A stretch of DNA of 14,112 nucleotides from ARS98 sp030744725. GTDB lineage: Bacteria; Planctomycetota; Planctomycetia; Pirellulales; Pirellulaceae. The position numbers were made by a program, and so were the translations under genes. Positions 1 through 7,248 of this stretch are shown piece by piece. Every line of letters begins with the position of its first letter. Within the stretch, counting starts at the first letter, position 1. Where the stretch lies: positions 1 to 14,112 of the forward strand of contig JASLPZ010000179.1 of NCBI GenBank assembly GCA_030744725.1. Direction: 5' to 3'. Under the pieces are notes generated by a model, which ran no database searches, was not told where the DNA came from, and saw nothing but the letters and a program-made list of their open reading frames with translations.

Positions 1-429
1 GTCGGAATAGAAAAGCGTAAACAAAACCCGAACGATCGCCCAGCTCAAGCAATACTAACTTTGGCGCAGCCTAGGCCGTGCCTCAGACCGCACCGAGCTA
101 TCGCTTGCTGATGCTATTGTTCTTCTTGGTAGGCCGTTCGGCTTGACCTCCTGCCGGCTTGGCTAGACGCCGACTCGCGCTTCATCGCCAATCTGCCCGG
201 GATCCCATTCGCCTTGTCGTGGGTCTACGGGAGCGTACCGGTATGCACTGCCGGACGCGATATTCCGCATAGCTGATCCGACTGCACTTGCATCCACTCT
301 AAATAGTGCATTATCTCTAGTTTGCCTAGTAATTTCAGTTTGACATCAAGCGGTTGTCGCCTAGGTTTTACCTAGCACGAGGGGAATACGGTTATTCACA
401 CCTTGCTTGGCTTTCTCACCCCCCCGTGT
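1..429. other. Gene-free stretch with small hairpins
   Basis: I see no protein gene here. All three reverse frames are closed within the first ~75 bases, and forward frames give only short fragments without family resemblance. No tRNA cloverleaf or rRNA signature was recognised. What can be seen is a TTGACA hexamer at 340-345, a perfect inverted repeat CTAGGT-TTT-ACCTAG at 361-375, and a second one, GAATA-CGGT-TATTC, at 384-397. All lie just upstream of a strong terminator. Together these could be the body of a small RNA (roughly 350-466), or the 3' end of a transcript entering from the left edge. Confidence 0.45.
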
Positions 430-466
430 AGGGCGGGCACTGTCATTCGATGGTCCCGCCCTTTTT
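430..466 (+). terminator. Rho-independent terminator
   Basis: A perfect 8-bp inverted repeat, AGGGCGGG at 430-437 and CCCGCCCT at 455-462, has a 17-base loop and continues directly into a T run (T 462-466, then CGTTTC). A GC-rich stem followed by U residues is the classic intrinsic terminator on the + strand; the opposite strand lacks a downstream U tract. No + strand protein gene ends just before it, so it must terminate a short noncoding transcript or one entering from outside the window. Confidence 0.7.
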
Positions 467-675
467 CGTTTCTTGCGTTTGTGGTGGTGATTGAGGGCAG
501 CGAGCCATGCCGTTTGGGCGCCGCGATTGCCGGTTTGCGCCGACGAGATTCTGCCTTCAGCCAATGCCCAGCAGACGGATTCCACGGTCACGGGGATTGC
601 CGCGCCGACTCGGCTCGGCAGCGACGAATCAAGAAGACTCATCCGATCGGCCGGAGGTAGCGGTACAATTTGCCT

Positions 676-720
676 ATTGTTGAGTGCATGATTGTAGATT
701 GTTGGGTGCATGAAATGCAC
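676..720. repeat. Paired 16-bp direct repeat with palindrome
   Basis: ATTGTTGAGTGCATGA (676-691) and ATTGTTGGGTGCATGA (698-713) match at 15 of 16 positions and are offset by 22 bp, close to two helical turns. The second copy runs into the perfect inverted repeat GTGCAT-GAA-ATGCAC (706-720). Same-face repeats plus a dyad upstream of a promoter candidate suggest a transcription-factor site. This is inference; no regulator is identified for it. Confidence 0.5.
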
Positions 721-792
721 CGAAGCCGACAGGAATGTCGTCTTTCGCACGCCCGGCGAGCAAACTACGTCACCACCGGGTAGGTCGGTCGC

Positions 793-821
793 TTGACAAA
801 ACTCGGTGCCTCGACTACCTA
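793..821 (+). promoter_or_regulatory. Candidate sigma-70-type promoter
   Basis: A perfect -35 consensus TTGACA (793-798) is followed after exactly 17 bp by TACCTA (816-821), a weak -10. Transcription would begin near 828, about 80 bases ahead of the acidic-protein start at 908. This would rule out the longer open frame beginning at 806 as the translated form. The poor -10 keeps confidence low. Confidence 0.35.
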
Positions 822-907
822 AGACCGATCAATCTCTCTTTGGCGCCGTTGGACTGTTGTTTTTATCGACCAATCCTGATCTCGAAGAAAAAGGGTCTGG
901 GCACACA

Positions 908-1183
908 ATGTCATCCGTTATCGAAATATCGCCCCCACCCTTTCCAATCCCGTCCGAATCACGGGGACATCTAGCTGATGTGATTTCGGAGCTTTCGGAC
1001 ATCTCAGATGTGGATGACGAATTCGACGAAGACGATTTTGATGACGAATTCGACGATGATTTCGAAGAAGAAATCGAAGACGAATACGACTTGGAAAACG
1101 ACGAATTCCCTGATGACACATTCGGGCCCAAACCGCGATTCGGCGAGGACGAGGGCACTCCCGCGGATTCGGATGATCAATAG
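908..1183 (+). CDS. Small highly acidic protein of unknown function
   Basis: This 91-residue frame starts MSSVIEISPPPFPIPSES. Residues 31-70 are almost entirely Asp and Glu, punctuated by aromatic residues at fairly regular intervals (F39, F44, F48, F52, Y60, F67, F72), followed by a short, less acidic tail. There is no signal peptide, membrane segment or cysteine, and I do not recognise a family. It would be intrinsically disordered and strongly anionic, plausible as a binder of a basic partner or cations. The ATG at 908 was chosen because the protein-like composition starts there and a promoter candidate lies at 793-821; the frame is open further up, to 806. The only purine-rich stretch upstream (AAGGG near 890) is 13 bases away. 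The gene precedes ileS by about 200 bases. A D/E-coding repeat could in principle be non-genic. Confidence 0.5.
   Translation: MSSVIEISPPPFPIPSESRGHLADVISELSDISDVDDEFDEDDFDDEFDDDFEEEIEDEYDLENDEFPDDTFGPKPRFGEDEGTPADSDDQ
1013..1056 (+). repeat. Internal 17-bp direct repeat in acidic gene
   Basis: GATGACGAATTCGACGA occurs exactly at 1013-1029 and 1040-1056, a period of 27 bases or nine codons, coding DDEFDE twice with drift between the copies. It indicates that the acidic tract grew by in-frame duplication. Confidence 0.7.
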
Positions 1184-1380
1184 CCGCTTAGCGCACGGAG
1201 CCTGGCTGCGGTTTCATCACCACGCGGTGGGTAGTTGGCCGCAGGATGCTGGCGGTACGACCGAATGAACTGACCACTTGATTTCCGGTTCGCCTTGTTG
1301 CCACGGTGCACGAGATAGGTGTGCCACGTCGATTGACGACCAATCGAATGACCGCTCATTAAGCTCGACAAAAAATAAAA

Positions 1381-4300
1381 ATGTTTCAACCGGTAGCGAA
1401 CGATGCAAGCTTTCCAAATCTGGAACAGGAGGTTCTGGATTTCTGGAAGCAACAGAATATCTACGATAAGTCCTTGGAACGCCGGGTCGGTGCACCCCGT
1501 TTTGTTTTCTATGAAGGGCCACCGACGGCTAACGGTATGCCGCATCCTGGACATTGCCTTACTCGAGCCATCAAGGACCTGTTCCCTCGCTATCGTACGA
1601 TGCGTGGCTATTACTGCGAACGCAAGGGCGGCTGGGACACCCACGGGCTGCCCGTTGAAGTCGAAGTCTGCAAAGAACTTGGAATTCATTCCAAAGAAGA
1701 GATCGAAGCGTTCGGCATCGAACCATTCATTCATAAGTGCCAGCAAAGCGTTTGGCGTTACATGAGAGAATGGGAACGGATCACCGAGCGGATAGGCTTT
1801 TGGATTCACCTTCCCGACGCCTACGTGACCTACCACAAGAGCTATGTCGAAAGTGTGTGGTGGTCGCTGAAGACGTTGTTCGATCGTGGCCTGCTGTATC
1901 AAGGACACAAGATCGTCTGGTGGTGGGCCCAGGGAGGTACGGCGCTCAGTGCAGGTGAGGTTGGTCAAGGGTATCGCGAGGTTGCGGACCCAAGCGTCTA
2001 CGTGCGGTTTCCGTTGCTTGATGACCAAGGCCGAAAGTCCGATACGTCGTTGCTCGTGTGGACCACAACGCCTTGGACGCTTCTCAGTAATCAGTTTGCC
2101 GCCGTTCACCCGAACTTGAGCTACGCAACGGTCACGGACGCTGAGACTGGCGAGAAACTGATTTTGGCTGCTGACCTGGTCGAGCAGGTAGCAAGTAAAG
2201 CAAAACGCGATTGGACCATTCAGTCGACGTGCCTGGGTAGCGACCTGATCGGACGCCGTTATGAACCACCATTCGACTATTACCACAAAGACAAGGGACA
2301 AAAGACAGGTAGGCTAAGAACGGGAGCCGACCAGTACGTCGCCTGGCGAATCCTCTCAGCCGACTTTGTCACGACCGACAGCGGTACCGGTGCCGTCCAC
2401 CAGGCACCTGCTTTTGGCGAAGTTGATTACGACGTGCTGATCGCAGATCAGAATTGGTTTGAACCGGGCGAGGGCCCCGAGCTGATTTGCGCGGTCGGTC
2501 CAGACGGCAAGTTCACCGCTGACGCGCCCAACTATGAAGGCCGCTGGGTCAAAGAAGCAGATAAGGATATCTGTCGCGAACTGCGCGAACGAGGACTTCT
2601 GCTACACCTGGATCAGTACCTTCACGAATATCCGTTCTGTTGGCGTGCCGACGAAGATCCGTTGATCCAATATCCTCGCCGAAGCTGGTTTATTCGCACG
2701 ACCCAGTTCAAAGATCGGATGTTGGAGAATAACCAGCAGATCAACTGGCTACCAGCCCATATTCAAAGCGGACGGTTCGGGAAGTTCTTGGAGTCCAACG
2801 TCGATTGGGCTCTCTCGCGGGAACGATTTTGGGGAACGCCGCTGCCCATCTGGGTCTGCGACAAGACCGGTCAGCAAGAGGCCGTGGCCAGCTACGACGA
2901 ACTACTGGCGAAGCCCGGCATTGTCGGGACCGAAGTCTGGGCAGCCGCCAAAGAGGCGAACCCAGAACTCGCTGACGACTTGTGCGTGCATAAGCCCTAC
3001 ATTGATGAGGTCAGCTATGATTCGCCGTTTGAGAACGGTGGTCGGATGAAACGCGTCACCGAGGTGATTGACTGCTGGTATGACAGCGGTGCCATGCCGT
3101 TTGCGCAGTGGGGCTATCCCCACCAGGGCCAAGACGAATTCAAATCGCAGTTTCCCGCGGACTTCATCAGCGAAGCACTCGATCAGACGCGCGGCTGGTT
3201 CTATAGCCAACTGGCTATCAGCACGTTGTTGTTCGGCGACGAAGAGCATCCGGCTGTCGATTCGGGAACCGTTGATTTCCCACACCCTTATCGTAACTGC
3301 ATCGTACTCGGCCTGATGATGGGCGAGGACGGTCAAAAGATGTCCAAGCAGAAGCGCAACTATCGCGAGCCCACAGAGATTTTCGACAAGTACGGGGCCG
3401 ATGCGCTACGCTGGTTCTTCTTTGCCAAGCAAGCACCTTGGACCACGATTCGCTACAGCGAAAATTCGATTAAGGAAAGTATCCCAGAGTTCTTGCTGCG
3501 GCTGTGGAATGTTTACAGTTTCTTCGTGATCTATGCCAACATCGACGGCTTTGATCCTGGTCAGATGCTGGCGAAGGATGCCGAATTCCCTGACGGTGCC
3601 CAACTGAACGGACCAAATTTTTCAGGGGCACACGGCCATCGATCCATCGACCGACGAGGCGAACTCGATCGCTGGGTCCTCGGCGAACTAAACCGCACGC
3701 TGGCCGGTGTCGTCCAGCGCATGGACGCGTACGATAATTTTGGCGCGTGTCAGCTGATCAACGAATTCGTCGATGGGCTGAGCAACTGGTATGTGCGACG
3801 TAGCCGCGATCGGTTCTGGTCGAGCGACAAAGATTCGCCCGAAAAGTTGGACGCCTATTGGACATTGTACGAATGCCTGCTGACCACCAGCAAACTGGTC
3901 GCGCCGTTTGTGCCGTTCTTGTCCGACGCAATTTGGCGCAATCTGGCCAGCGTATTCGGCGACAAATCGCTCGAAAGCGTCCACTTGTGCGACTATCCAC
4001 TTAGCGATCCCGCAATTGTGGACGAGGAACTATCCTCGCGAATGAGGTTGTTGCGGGAGATCGCGTCATTAGGACGCAGCGCTCGGATGGACGCCAAACT
4101 GAAGGTGCGCCAGCCGTTGGCAAAAGTCGAAGTCATCTTGACCGATAACACGCACCAGCCCTGGCTGGAAGCGCACGATGCACTGCTTCGAACCGAACTG
4201 AACGTCAAAGCGATCGAATATACTGCTGATGCCGAAATGTACATCGACTACGAAGTGCAGCCAAACTTCAAACGACTCGGGCCGCGCGTCGGCAAGTTGA

Positions 4301-4782
4301 TGCCCGCAGTGAAGAAAACGCTTAGTCAGGCGGAAGGCAAGGTGTTGCTCGACGAACTGGACAGGCAAGGCAAGGTTACGCTCGGGCTGGGCGAAGCGAA
4401 GATCGAACTGGACAGCGACGATATTCAAGTTCGCTTGCGCGCCAAACCAGGTTGGTCCGCCGCGCAGGGGCCGTCGTGTGTGGTCGTGCTGTCGACGGAG
4501 TTGACGGACGAGTTGATTCGCGAAGGCCTCGCAAACGACATTGTCCGGTTGATCCAGGATCGTCGTAAGCAGTTGAAGTGCGAGTTTACCGATCGTATTG
4601 AGATTGGCATCGTGACGGATTCAGCTGACCTGAACGCCGCGATCCAAGACAACATCGACCATATCAAGGCGGAAACTCTGGCTGACAGTCTTGTGTTTCA
4701 GCCGATCGCCGGTTGCGAAGGTGCCGAACATCAGCTTGGTGAAGCGGATCTTGGTTTGTATCTCAAAGTGGTCGCATCATGA
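1381..4782 (+). CDS. ileS: Isoleucyl-tRNA synthetase, type 2-like
   Basis: This class I synthetase attaches isoleucine to tRNA-Ile in the cytoplasm. At 1133 residues it is longer than the ~940-residue type 1 enzymes. The HIGH-like motif is HPGH (55-58) within GPPTANGMPHPGHCL. The editing (CP1) domain lies around 200-420 and includes the threonine-rich TTTPWT segment near 228-233. GWFYSQL lies near 605, and the KMSKS loop reads KMSKQKRNY from residue 653. Anticodon-binding and C-terminal domains follow. The C-terminal zinc-binding cysteine cluster of type 1 enzymes is absent, and KMSKxKRNY resembles eukaryotic and type 2 enzymes, a group known for low mupirocin sensitivity. ATG 1381 gives the normal N-terminus with FPNLEQEVLDFW. 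No clear Shine-Dalgarno precedes it, only an A-rich leader. The stop overlaps the purN start (ATGA). Confidence 0.97.
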   Translation: MFQPVANDASFPNLEQEVLDFWKQQNIYDKSLERRVGAPRFVFYEGPPTANGMPHPGHCLTRAIKDLFPRYRTMRGYYCERKGGWDTHGLPVEVEVCKELGIHSKEEIEAFGIEPFIHKCQQSVWRYMREWERITERIGFWIHLPDAYVTYHKSYVESVWWSLKTLFDRGLLYQGHKIVWWWAQGGTALSAGEVGQGYREVADPSVYVRFPLLDDQGRKSDTSLLVWTTTPWTLLSNQFAAVHPNLSYATVTDAETGEKLILAADLVEQVASKAKRDWTIQSTCLGSDLIGRRYEPPFDYYHKDKGQKTGRLRTGADQYVAWRILSADFVTTDSGTGAVHQAPAFGEVDYDVLIADQNWFEPGEGPELICAVGPDGKFTADAPNYEGRWVKEADKDICRELRERGLLLHLDQYLHEYPFCWRADEDPLIQYPRRSWFIRTTQFKDRMLENNQQINWLPAHIQSGRFGKFLESNVDWALSRERFWGTPLPIWVCDKTGQQEAVASYDELLAKPGIVGTEVWAAAKEANPELADDLCVHKPYIDEVSYDSPFENGGRMKRVTEVIDCWYDSGAMPFAQWGYPHQGQDEFKSQFPADFISEALDQTRGWFYSQLAISTLLFGDEEHPAVDSGTVDFPHPYRNCIVLGLMMGEDGQKMSKQKRNYREPTEIFDKYGADALRWFFFAKQAPWTTIRYSENSIKESIPEFLLRLWNVYSFFVIYANIDGFDPGQMLAKDAEFPDGAQLNGPNFSGAHGHRSIDRRGELDRWVLGELNRTLAGVVQRMDAYDNFGACQLINEFVDGLSNWYVRRSRDRFWSSDKDSPEKLDAYWTLYECLLTTSKLVAPFVPFLSDAIWRNLASVFGDKSLESVHLCDYPLSDPAIVDEELSSRMRLLREIASLGRSARMDAKLKVRQPLAKVEVILTDNTHQPWLEAHDALLRTELNVKAIEYTADAEMYIDYEVQPNFKRLGPRVGKLMPAVKKTLSQAEGKVLLDELDRQGKVTLGLGEAKIELDSDDIQVRLRAKPGWSAAQGPSCVVVLSTELTDELIREGLANDIVRLIQDRRKQLKCEFTDRIEIGIVTDSADLNAAIQDNIDHIKAETLADSLVFQPIAGCEGAEHQLGEADLGLYLKVVAS

Positions 4783-5420
4783 ACCGTGATCAGACCGGAG
4801 CCCGCTTTCCTATTGCCGTTCTGATTTCCGGTGGCGGAACGACACTCAAGAACCTGCTGGCACACATCACCGACCACGCACTTCCCGTCGAAATCACACT
4901 GGTGATATCCAGCGCCCACGACGCGAAGGGGTTGCGCTACGCGGAAGAAGCTGGAATCAAGACCAATGTGATCCGTCCGCAAAATCACACTTCAAACGAA
5001 GCGTTCGGCGACAAGATCTTTCAAACTTGTCGTGATGTCGGAGTACAACTGGTCGTCATGGGTGGGTTTCTCAAGTTCGTACCCATCCCCGCCGACTTCG
5101 AAAACCGCGTGATCAACATCCATCCCGGGCTGATCCCCGCCTTCTGCGGAAAAGGCTTCTATGGGCTCCGCGTTCATCAGGCGGTTCTGGACTATGGGGC
5201 GAAGATCAGTGGCTGCACGGTCCATTTTGTGGACAACCAGTACGACCACGGTCCGATCATCTTGCAGCGCGTCACTAATGTTCGTGACGACGACACGGCC
5301 AAATCGCTTCAGCAGCGTGTCTTCACGCTCGAATGCGAAGCCTTTCCCGAGGCAATTCGTCTGATCGCTGAGGGCAGGGTCCGTGTCGAAGACCGGCACG
5401 TTCGCATTGACGCCCGCTGA
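4779..5420 (+). CDS. purN: Phosphoribosylglycinamide formyltransferase
   Basis: GAR transformylase transfers a formyl group from 10-formyl-THF to GAR, the third step of de novo purine synthesis, in the cytosol. The 213-residue protein has the family layout: an N-terminal phosphate loop ISGGGTTLKNLL (17-28), a central MGGFLKFVP (94-102), then the catalytic triad equivalents N113 and H115 in INIHPGLIPAF and D156 in the DHGPII segment. The phosphate loop reads GGGTTL where many relatives have GRGSNL, a divergent form. The ATG lies inside the last codon of ileS (ATGA), so translation is probably coupled. There is no functional link to the BMC genes downstream; a 250-base AT-rich gap separates them. 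Confidence 0.93.
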   Translation: MNRDQTGARFPIAVLISGGGTTLKNLLAHITDHALPVEITLVISSAHDAKGLRYAEEAGIKTNVIRPQNHTSNEAFGDKIFQTCRDVGVQLVVMGGFLKFVPIPADFENRVINIHPGLIPAFCGKGFYGLRVHQAVLDYGAKISGCTVHFVDNQYDHGPIILQRVTNVRDDDTAKSLQQRVFTLECEAFPEAIRLIAEGRVRVEDRHVRIDAR

Positions 5421-5431
5421 TCTGGGCGTTG
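5408..5431 (+). terminator. Possible weak terminator hairpin at purN end
   Basis: ACGCCC (5410-5415) and GGGCGT (5424-5429) pair perfectly around an 8-base loop containing the purN stop codon, and G-U pairs can extend the stem by two. Only a broken T run (TTGTTC) follows, so termination would be weak. A second small hairpin, GCGGT-CCC-ACCGC, lies at 5453-5465 without a T run. Confidence 0.3.
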
Positions 5432-5501
5432 TTCGCCGCCATTGACGCGACAGCGGTCCCACCGCCTTCCCAAGAACTCCTCCTCAATGCCCCATTTGCA
5501 A

Positions 5502-5620
5502 TGTGATTCTAACTCACTTCAAATCAGTGACTTACGCCATGACAGCATGAAATCACTCTAAGAAAAGATAGAAATCTATCATCTTATGATGTGAAGTGAT
5601 TGATTTCCGTCATCATAATG
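5502..5620. promoter_or_regulatory. Operator region with nested palindromes
   Basis: This AT-rich stretch sits between purN and the DeoR-family gene. It holds the perfect dyad GATAGA-AA-TCTATC (5567-5580), the inverted repeat ATGATG (5586-5591) with CATCAT (5611-5616), and TCACT (5514-5518) with AGTGA (5526-5530). It also has recurring GTGATT half-sites: forward at 5504-5509 and 5596-5601, reverse (AATCAC) at 5551-5556. The downstream elements abut or overlap the -35 box. DeoR-family repressors commonly bind repeated short sites near their own promoter, so this is the likely site of autoregulation and of sugar-phosphate-responsive control of the BMC operon. The actual binding site cannot be fixed from one sequence. 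Confidence 0.6.
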
Positions 5621-5628
5621 CCCATAAT
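5600..5628 (+). promoter_or_regulatory. Predicted promoter of the BMC operon
   Basis: TTGATT (5600-5605, 4 of 6 to TTGACA) and CATAAT (5623-5628, 5 of 6 to TATAAT) are separated by 17 bp. Transcription would start near 5635, giving a leader of about 37 bases before the DeoR-family ATG at 5672. It is the best promoter match seen in the window and lies within the operator-like palindromes. All downstream BMC genes are co-directional with short gaps, so it may serve the whole cluster. Confidence 0.6.
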
Positions 5629-5671
5629 CATTTTTCAAGGATCGTATTGTCAAATGTGAGTGTGCACGTAG

Positions 5672-6448
5672 ATGGCCCCGCAACCTGTTGCCGAGGAACG
5701 CAGAAACCGGCTCCTGGAGTTTGTCAGGCAGCAGGGTTTTGCCTCGCTGCCTTCGCTGGCCAGTGAAATGCAGGTATCGGAATCGACGATTCGCCGCGAT
5801 CTGGACTCGTTGGAGGAATCTGGCAGCGCCAAACGAACGCATGGCGGCGTCTTCTATACGGGACCTTCGCCCAAATTGCAGCATTTCGATCAACGCCAAA
5901 AGACGCACTGGGAGAAGAAACGGCTGATTGCCGAGACCGCCAGTCAACTGATTGAAGACGGCGATACGATTCTGCTGGATGGTGGGAGTACGACGTACGA
6001 GCTTGCACGGCTGCTGGTCGGCCGACCGCTACAAATCGTCACAAACTCGCTTCCCGTTGCCAACCTGTTCACTACGAGCGACGTAGATTTGGTGATCGTC
6101 GGTGGTTACGTCCACACGCGGACAGGGGTCTCTTTAGGGCCGTACGCCAACGCGATGCTGGCCGAAATCAACGTTCGCCGAGCGGTGTTGAGTGTCGCCG
6201 GGGTGAATGAAAAGGGCTACTACAACAGCAACTTGCTACTCGTGGAAACTGAACGCGCGATGATGAATGCTGCCGACACCGTCATTGTGGTGGCGGACAG
6301 TACGAAATTCGGACAGTCGAGTTTGGCTCGCCTGAGTGGTCTTGGCGAGATCGACACGATGGTGGTGGACAACGAGGTCACGCCCGAGTGGCAAGAGAGA
6401 ATTCGCGGCAGCGGAGTCGACGTGATCGTCGCTAGCGGCGAGGAATAA
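5672..6448 (+). CDS. DeoR/GlpR-family transcriptional regulator
   Basis: This 258-residue cytoplasmic DNA-binding regulator has the normal family length. The N-terminal winged helix-turn-helix covers about residues 6-57 and carries the family signature VSESTIRRDLDSLEESG, then KRTHGG. The C-terminal sugar-phosphate-sensing domain (about 78-235) shows the ILLDGGSTTYELARLL, TNSLPVAN, VGGYVH and ADSTKFG motifs. ATG 5672 is the only sensible start because an in-frame TAG immediately precedes it. It is the first gene of the BMC cluster and has a promoter and palindromes upstream, so local repression relieved by a sugar phosphate or other pathway intermediate is the natural inference. A DeoR-type regulator also stands near the known planctomycete fucose/rhamnose BMC locus. 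The effector is not readable from sequence. Confidence 0.92.
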   Translation: MAPQPVAEERRNRLLEFVRQQGFASLPSLASEMQVSESTIRRDLDSLEESGSAKRTHGGVFYTGPSPKLQHFDQRQKTHWEKKRLIAETASQLIEDGDTILLDGGSTTYELARLLVGRPLQIVTNSLPVANLFTTSDVDLVIVGGYVHTRTGVSLGPYANAMLAEINVRRAVLSVAGVNEKGYYNSNLLLVETERAMMNAADTVIVVADSTKFGQSSLARLSGLGEIDTMVVDNEVTPEWQERIRGSGVDVIVASGEE

Positions 6449-6497
6449 GCGTAGTCAACGTTCAAGACAAGGCCATGAGACAACAGGGATCGACACT

Positions 6498-7211
6498 ATG
6501 AGTTCCGCAGCTGGGCTCGACCGCGCGATGGTCGAACAGATCGTCCGCCGGATTGTATTGGGGCAGTCTGGCAGCGCGCCCTTGAATTCGACGAATGCCA
6601 GGGAAGCCGAAGAGTTGGTCGTGAGCATTTCCGCGCGGCATTGCCACCTCAGTGACGAACACGTTGAGATCTTGTTTGGTCCTGGTCATACATTGACGCC
6701 CGAAAAGCCACTCTACCAAGACGGTTTCTTCGCAGCCGCCGAAACCGTGATGGTTGTCGGTCCGCGGCGGCGCATGTTGCCGACAGTACGGGTCTTGGGA
6801 CCCACGCGAGCACACAGCCAAGTCGAGTTAGCATTCACCGACTCCATTTCGCTCGGTGTCACCGCACCGGTTCGCCACAGCGGTCAGATCGAAGGTACGC
6901 CCGGTTGCATCTTGGTCGGCCCACAGGGTGTCGTCGAGCTGAACGAGGGCGTGATCCGGGCTGCTCGTCACGTTCACATGAGTCACGGTGAAGCCCAACG
7001 GCAAGGTGTGGCCAACGGTGATTTCATGAAGTTGCGAATCGAGTCTGATATGTGCACGACGGTGATGGAAGACTTGCTGGTCCGCGCCGACGACACGGCA
7101 AAACTCGAAGTCCACATCGATACAGACGAAGGGAATGCTTGTTTCCTGGACGGAGCCACGAAAGTCGAGTTGTTAAAGCAGGAGCCCTGTTCCTGCCAAG
7201 AAGTTCAGTAG
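6498..7211 (+). CDS. pduL: BMC phosphate acyltransferase, PduL type
   Basis: PduL swaps CoA for phosphate on an acyl group, recycling CoA inside the shell; here the likely reaction is lactyl-CoA to lactyl-phosphate. The 237-residue protein has the two PduL beta-barrel halves. Zinc-ligand histidines are seen as H48 and H50 in ARHCHLS and H158 and H160 in RHVHMS, with H206 in LEVHIDTDEGNA. The conserved phosphate-contacting arginine is probably R126 in APVRHSGQ. Residues 7-23 (LDRAMVEQIVRRIVLGQ) form an amphipathic helix separated by a polar linker from the barrel, the usual encapsulation peptide. An AGGG lies about nine bases before ATG 6498. The C-terminus has two close cysteines (CSC) of unknown meaning. 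The gene is unrelated to Pta and functions with the kinase at 8007. Confidence 0.95.
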   Translation: MSSAAGLDRAMVEQIVRRIVLGQSGSAPLNSTNAREAEELVVSISARHCHLSDEHVEILFGPGHTLTPEKPLYQDGFFAAAETVMVVGPRRRMLPTVRVLGPTRAHSQVELAFTDSISLGVTAPVRHSGQIEGTPGCILVGPQGVVELNEGVIRAARHVHMSHGEAQRQGVANGDFMKLRIESDMCTTVMEDLLVRADDTAKLEVHIDTDEGNACFLDGATKVELLKQEPCSCQEVQ

Positions 7212-7234
7212 TACGTATTTCACGTTTCCTTTTT

Positions 7235-7242
7235 GGGAGAAG
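7235..7242 (+). promoter_or_regulatory. Strong ribosome binding site for first BMC-H
   Basis: GGGAGAAG lies six bases before the ATG at 7249. It is the clearest Shine-Dalgarno in the cluster, fitting the high copy number a major shell hexamer needs. Confidence 0.6.
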
Positions 7243-7248
7243 TAACTG

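Larger units (their letters stand above)
467..907. other. Intergenic stretch upstream of the acidic protein
   Basis: Several short overlapping open frames occur on both strands, but none has a ribosome binding site or recognisable protein character, and they contradict one another. I therefore see no gene here. Supportable contents are the repeat and palindrome at 676-720 and a promoter candidate at 793-821. The sequence changes from GC-rich (about 480-660) to more AT-rich (about 660-720), which suits a regulatory region. Confidence 0.5.

Noticed and set aside
403..691. Short + strand open frames around the terminator
   Set aside because: They run through the terminator hairpin, overlap each other in different frames and lack ribosome sites or protein-like composition.
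806..907. Upstream extension of the acidic protein
   Set aside because: The frame is open but its composition differs from the rest, and the promoter candidate would start transcription near 828, after that start.
1..907. tRNA, rRNA, CRISPR array or insertion sequence in the gene-free region
   Set aside because: No cloverleaf, no conserved rRNA segments, no regularly spaced repeat array and no transposase or terminal inverted repeats could be found.
1333..1361. TTGACG-17-TCATTA as ileS promoter
   Set aside because: The -35 is fair but the -10 does not resemble TATAAT, and other spacings are no better.
1177..2301. Long reverse-strand open frame (374 codons)
   Set aside because: It lies opposite the 5' part of ileS, whose motifs are unmistakable. 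The reverse frame has no family character and is a codon-bias shadow.
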